From contig JAEEYJ010000075.1 in assembly GCA_016291725.1 (NCBI GenBank), positions 1-8,548 of the forward strand: 8,548 bases of DNA, read 5' to 3'. Under the pieces are notes generated by a model that was given only the letters and a program-made list of their open reading frames with translations, was not told the DNA's origin and searched no databases. This stretch comes from Solobacterium sp. (lineage in GTDB: Bacteria > Bacillota_I > Bacilli_A > Erysipelotrichales > Erysipelotrichaceae). How positions within the stretch are numbered: the stretch's first letter is position 1; every line of letters starts with the position of its first letter. The position numbers were made by a program, and so were the translations under genes. Of the stretch, positions 5,559-8,548 are shown one piece after another.

Positions 5559-6737
5559 ATGAAAGAGAACAAATACACCGTGCTGCTGAAATGCTGCATC
5601 TGCATCGGCGGCGCTGTAGGCCTTGTCAGCAACTGCCTGGGCATCTTCTATTCACCGATCGCGGAATCCCTGAAGCTGGGCATCGGCAGAATCTCGGTCA
5701 TGGCAACCATCATCAGCCTGGCCAGTGCGTTCTTCATGCCGGTTCTGACCCGGCTGATGAAGCATATCCGGATCAATCATCTGATGGCTGCCGGCGTTAT
5801 CATTGACGTCATTGCCTATGTCATTATGTCCCTGGTGCATGATATCCGGGTCTACTATCTCTGCTCTGCCTTTCTCGGCATCGGTGCCGTAAGCTATTCC
5901 AATTTCCCGGTATCCATTCTGCTGAAGGAATGGTACGGCGACAAGAACGGTTCCGCTCTGGGTACGGCACTGGCATTCAGCGGTGCGTTCGGTGCCCTGG
6001 CCAATCCGATCGTCGGAAGACTGATCGGTTCTGCCGGCTATGAATCCGGCATGCGGGTTATGGCAGCCTTCCTGCTGATCGTCTGCCTGCCCTGCGCACT
6101 GACAGTCCGCCGCAATGAACAGGCAGTCAGCGAAGAGAAGGCTTCTGTATCTGCCGGTACCGCGGCGCTCTCTCTGGGCATGCTGGTCTTCATCATCGTG
6201 ACGACCAGCCTCTTCAACGCGGTCAACGGTATGAATTCCCATATGTCCAGCCTGGCGGTCAAGAGCGGCTACTCCTTGGAATTCAGCGCGATTGTCGTCT
6301 CCGTGGTCATGATCGCGAACATGCTGTTCAAGATCGCTTTCGGCTTTGCGGCTGACCGGTTTTCCGTCACAAAGGCGGTACTGGTCTGGCTGGCCTTCAA
6401 CTTCACCGGGCTTGTCACCCTTCTCTTCCTGCGCAGTGTTCCTGCTGCTCTGCTGTGCGGTGCAGCGCTCTACGCTGCGGACTTCTCCAACAGTACCATT
6501 GCCGGACCGCTGATCATCCAGAAAGTCGCCAAGGACAAGTACAGTGAAATCTATCCTCGTGTTGCCCTGTTCAATACCCTCAGCTACGCGCTGATGACGT
6601 CAGGATACGGCTTCCTGCTGGACGCGTCCGGATCCTATACATTATCATTGATCGTTGCGGTCTGCTTTGCTGCAATCGCTTTTGTACTTACCCTGCGTCT
6701 GGACCGGATCATCCGGAACGGAACAGCTGCTTCATAG
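5559..6737 (+). CDS. Major facilitator superfamily transporter
   Basis: A 392-residue, 12-helix membrane transporter of the usual MFS length. Helices lie at about 10-32, 44-65, 75-94, 98-120, 133-156, 165-182, 204-224, 242-263, 271-291, 295-316, 335-355 and 361-380, with a charged cytoplasmic loop (about 183-200) between the two six-helix halves. The second-half loop signature GFAADRF (261-267) is clear, while the first-half equivalent (VLTRLMKHI, 62-70) has lost its aspartate. EWYGDKNGSALG (124-135) is like the loop 4-5 motif of oxalate/formate-antiporter-type members. Neighbours suggest import of the substrate used by the BtpA-family protein and kinase downstream. Two starts are possible: ATG 5559, which I prefer, and TTG 5550, which is in frame but only a few bases from GAAAGGG (5540-5546). 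The spacing to ATG 5559 is longer than ideal, so the choice is open. Confidence 0.9.
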   Translation: MKENKYTVLLKCCICIGGAVGLVSNCLGIFYSPIAESLKLGIGRISVMATIISLASAFFMPVLTRLMKHIRINHLMAAGVIIDVIAYVIMSLVHDIRVYYLCSAFLGIGAVSYSNFPVSILLKEWYGDKNGSALGTALAFSGAFGALANPIVGRLIGSAGYESGMRVMAAFLLIVCLPCALTVRRNEQAVSEEKASVSAGTAALSLGMLVFIIVTTSLFNAVNGMNSHMSSLAVKSGYSLEFSAIVVSVVMIANMLFKIAFGFAADRFSVTKAVLVWLAFNFTGLVTLLFLRSVPAALLCGAALYAADFSNSTIAGPLIIQKVAKDKYSEIYPRVALFNTLSYALMTSGYGFLLDASGSYTLSLIVAVCFAAIAFVLTLRLDRIIRNGTAAS

Positions 6738-6745
6738 TCCATCAT

Positions 6746-6751
6746 AGGAGG
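6746..6751 (+). promoter_or_regulatory. Strong Shine-Dalgarno of the BtpA-family gene
   Basis: AGGAGG with eight bases to the ATG at 6760, within a 22-base gap that holds no promoter or terminator. It is the best-matched ribosome site in the right-hand operon and suggests that the BtpA-family protein is made at a high level. Confidence 0.8.
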
Positions 6752-6759
6752 AATACGAT

Positions 6760-7569
6760 ATGACCTGGTTGAAAGAAGTCATCGGAACCGAAAAAGCAAT
6801 CATCGGTATGTGCCACTTCGCCCCTCTTCCCGGCGACCCCGGATACAGAAAGGAACAGGGAATGGCGTACGCGCTTGACAGAGCGCGGAAGGATCTGCAT
6901 GCACTGCAGAACGGAGGCATCGACGCTGTGATGTTCTCCAATGAGTACAGCCTGCCCTATCTGACGGACGTACGCACCGAGACCGTCGCCGCGATGGCAA
7001 GGATCATCGGTGAACTTATGGACGAGATCACGGTACCTTTCGGTGTGAATGTCCTCTGGGATCCCTGGAAGTCCTTGGATCTTGCCGCAGCGACCGGCGC
7101 AGCGTTCGTCCGTGAGATCTTCACCGGTGTCTATGCCAGTGATTTCGGTCTCTGGAACACCAACAGCGGAGCGACCGTACGCCACCAGCACGAAATCGGA
7201 GCCGAGAATGTCAGGCTCCTGTTCAATATCGTACCGGAGGCAGCGGCGTATCTCGCACCGCGTACACCGGCATCGATCGCGAAGAGCACCGTATTCAACT
7301 GCCGGCCGGATGCGCTGTGTGTCAGTGGGCTGACTGCGGGAGCCGCGACCGATTCTTCTGTACTGAAGGAGGTCAAGGACGCTGTTCCCGGCACTGTGGT
7401 CCTCGCCAATACCGGGTGCCGCAAGGAAACCATCGCGGAGCAGCTGGCCATTGCGGACGGTGCAGTTGTTGCCACAACATTCAAATACGACGGTATCTTT
7501 GAAAACATGGTGGATGAGCAGCGTGTCGCTGAATTCATGAAGGTTGTCCGCGAGTTCCGGAGCAGATGA
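6760..7569 (+). CDS. BtpA/SgcQ-family TIM-barrel protein
   Basis: A 269-residue protein of the BtpA/SgcQ family, predicted cytoplasmic TIM barrels. BtpA was first linked to photosystem I stability in cyanobacteria, and SgcQ belongs to a cryptic sugar operon of Escherichia coli; the enzymatic activity is, as far as I know, not established. Seen: GMCHFAPLPGDPGY (16-29), the family's N-terminal signature; GGIDAVMFSNEYSLPY (52-67); PFGVNVLWDP (93-102); FVREIFTGVYASDFG (116-130); DALCVSGLTAG (184-194); and ADGAVVATTFKYDG (232-245), a phosphate-binding-type barrel end. Several signature spots differ from the common family form: SNEYSLPY in place of ENFGDxPF and VLWDPW in place of VLRNDA, pointing to a separate subgroup. 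It overlaps the kinase gene by one base. An aldolase-, isomerase- or lyase-type step on a phosphorylated or free sugar is inferred from context only. Confidence 0.88.
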   Translation: MTWLKEVIGTEKAIIGMCHFAPLPGDPGYRKEQGMAYALDRARKDLHALQNGGIDAVMFSNEYSLPYLTDVRTETVAAMARIIGELMDEITVPFGVNVLWDPWKSLDLAAATGAAFVREIFTGVYASDFGLWNTNSGATVRHQHEIGAENVRLLFNIVPEAAAYLAPRTPASIAKSTVFNCRPDALCVSGLTAGAATDSSVLKEVKDAVPGTVVLANTGCRKETIAEQLAIADGAVVATTFKYDGIFENMVDEQRVAEFMKVVREFRSR

Positions 7570-8548
7570 TGGAAAGAACAGTAATCGGCGTGGATATCGG
7601 TACGACAGCCGTCAAGGCTGTACTGGTGTCTTCGGAAGGATACATCATCGATGAAGTACGGGAGGCGCATGATCTGATCTCCCTGAAGCCGGGCTGGGCA
7701 GAGGAGAACGCAGCCGACTGGTGGCGCAATACCATTGCGGCTCTTCGGAAGCTGAAAGAGCACAGTCCGGATCTGTTCAGCAAGGTGGAGTGTGTAGGAA
7801 TTACAGGGATGCTGCCGGCCATCGTCATGCTCGATGAAGACGGAGAGCCTGTGCGCAATACCATCCAGCAGAACGATGCCCGTTCCGTGGAACAGATCCG
7901 CTGCATTGCTGAGCGCCTTGACCAGGAAGAGCTTTTCCGGCTGACCGGCGGCTATACCAACCAGCAGCACATCCTGCCGAGAATGATGTGGGTACGGGAC
8001 AATGAACCTGACGTATTCGCCAGGATGCGCTGGGTCATGGGGTCCTACGACTACATTGTGTACAAGCTGACCGGTGTGCGTTCCATAGAGATGAACTGGG
8101 CAGTGGAGAGCGGTCTGTTCGATATCCGGAAACAGGTATGGCTGACAGATATGATGGAACAGTTCAGCTTTGATCCTTCCTGGTTCCCGCAGGTCAATCC
8201 GTCCATGTCCATCATCGGTGCTGTCACAGCGGAAGCGGCTGCTCTCTGCGGGCTGAAGGAAGGCACCGCGGTCATTGCCGGCAGTGCGGATCACGTTGCG
8301 TCCACACTGTCTGCCGGCATTATCAATGAAGGTGATCTGCTGATCAAGTTCGGCGGCGGGGGCGATATTCTCTACTGTACCGAAGAGATCGTCACCTGTC
8401 CGCAGCTCTTCTTTGACTATCACATCGTACCGGACCGTTGGCTGATCAATGGTTGTATGGCTGCCAGCGGCTCCCTTGTAAAGTGGTATCTCGGGGATAT
8501 CCTGGACAATTACAGCGGAGACTCCCTGAAGGAGCTGGACCGGGAAGC
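7569..8548 (+). CDS. FGGY-family carbohydrate kinase (xylulokinase-like), 3'-partial
   Basis: An ATP-dependent sugar or polyol kinase of the FGGY family; 326 complete codons are visible of about 500, and the frame is still open at the window edge. Seen: the first nucleotide-binding motif GVDIGTTAVKAV (7-18) with D9; the substrate-loop region ITGMLPAIVMLDEDGEPV (78-95) and NDAR (102-105); catalytic aspartate D241 in GSADH (238-242); the adenosine-side motif IKFGGGGD (259-266); and NGCMAASGSLVKWY (294-307). The visible half resembles xylulokinases most, but the tryptophan normally found in the W-x-D-x-R motif is Gln (QQNDAR) and the usual GTSG is GGGG, so the substrate may differ. ATG 7569 is preferred because GGAG (7559-7562) is six bases away; the adjacent in-frame ATG at 7566 is also possible. 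Its start overlaps the stop of the BtpA-family gene, indicating translational coupling. Confidence 0.92.
   Translation, partial: MERTVIGVDIGTTAVKAVLVSSEGYIIDEVREAHDLISLKPGWAEENAADWWRNTIAALRKLKEHSPDLFSKVECVGITGMLPAIVMLDEDGEPVRNTIQQNDARSVEQIRCIAERLDQEELFRLTGGYTNQQHILPRMMWVRDNEPDVFARMRWVMGSYDYIVYKLTGVRSIEMNWAVESGLFDIRKQVWLTDMMEQFSFDPSWFPQVNPSMSIIGAVTAEAAALCGLKEGTAVIAGSADHVASTLSAGIINEGDLLIKFGGGGDILYCTEEIVTCPQLFFDYHIVPDRWLINGCMAASGSLVKWYLGDILDNYSGDSLKELDRE

Noticed and set aside
5652..6242. Minus-strand open frame of 196 codons opposite the transporter
   Set aside because: Its His-, Gln- and Asp-rich composition is what the reverse complement of hydrophobic helix codons gives.
7131..8423. Long minus-strand open frame of 430 codons opposite the BtpA and kinase genes
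   Set aside because: It lies antisense to two well-supported families. The translation is rich in Arg, His, Ser and Cys with no recognisable domain, which is typical of shadow frames in GC-moderate coding DNA.

Overview
The window looks like a stretch of chromosome from a low-to-mid-GC Firmicute (Bacillota), probably a gut anaerobe. The grounds are AGGAGG-type ribosome binding sites, short intrinsic terminators with U-tracts, tight gene packing, PlsY as the glycerol-phosphate acyltransferase, and a MutY of the kind with a seven-residue first Cys-Cys spacing. An Erysipelotrichia-like host is my guess, not a demonstrated placement. No rRNA, tRNA, CRISPR array, transposase or phage gene is visible, and no gene-free stretch exceeds about 100 bases.

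Left part (1-2016): the 3' end of an M20-family amidohydrolase, then a promoter-like gap and a complete fold-type II PLP enzyme of the D-cysteine desulfhydrase / ACC deaminase family, closed by a strong intrinsic terminator. Both may act in scavenging a conjugated amino acid: hydrolysis by the first, deamination or C-S lysis by the second.

Middle part (2025-4143): mutY (adenine glycosylase acting on A:8-oxoG) and plsY (acyl-phosphate:glycerol-3-phosphate acyltransferase) are four bases apart and end at a compact terminator. A convergent minus-strand gene for a small flavin-binding PNPOx-like protein finishes inside that terminator's T-tract.

Right part (4144-8548): a 79-base divergent region with an inverted repeat opens a run of five same-strand genes with gaps of 13, 18 and 22 bases and one overlap. 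They are an unrecognised 213-aa helical protein, a free-standing B3/4 (PheRS-beta editing-like) domain protein, an MFS transporter, a BtpA/SgcQ-family TIM-barrel protein, and an FGGY carbohydrate kinase that runs off the window. The last three look like an uptake-conversion-phosphorylation module for an unidentified sugar or polyol. The BtpA and kinase proteins both depart from family-typical motifs, so this operon is the best candidate here for an undescribed pathway.
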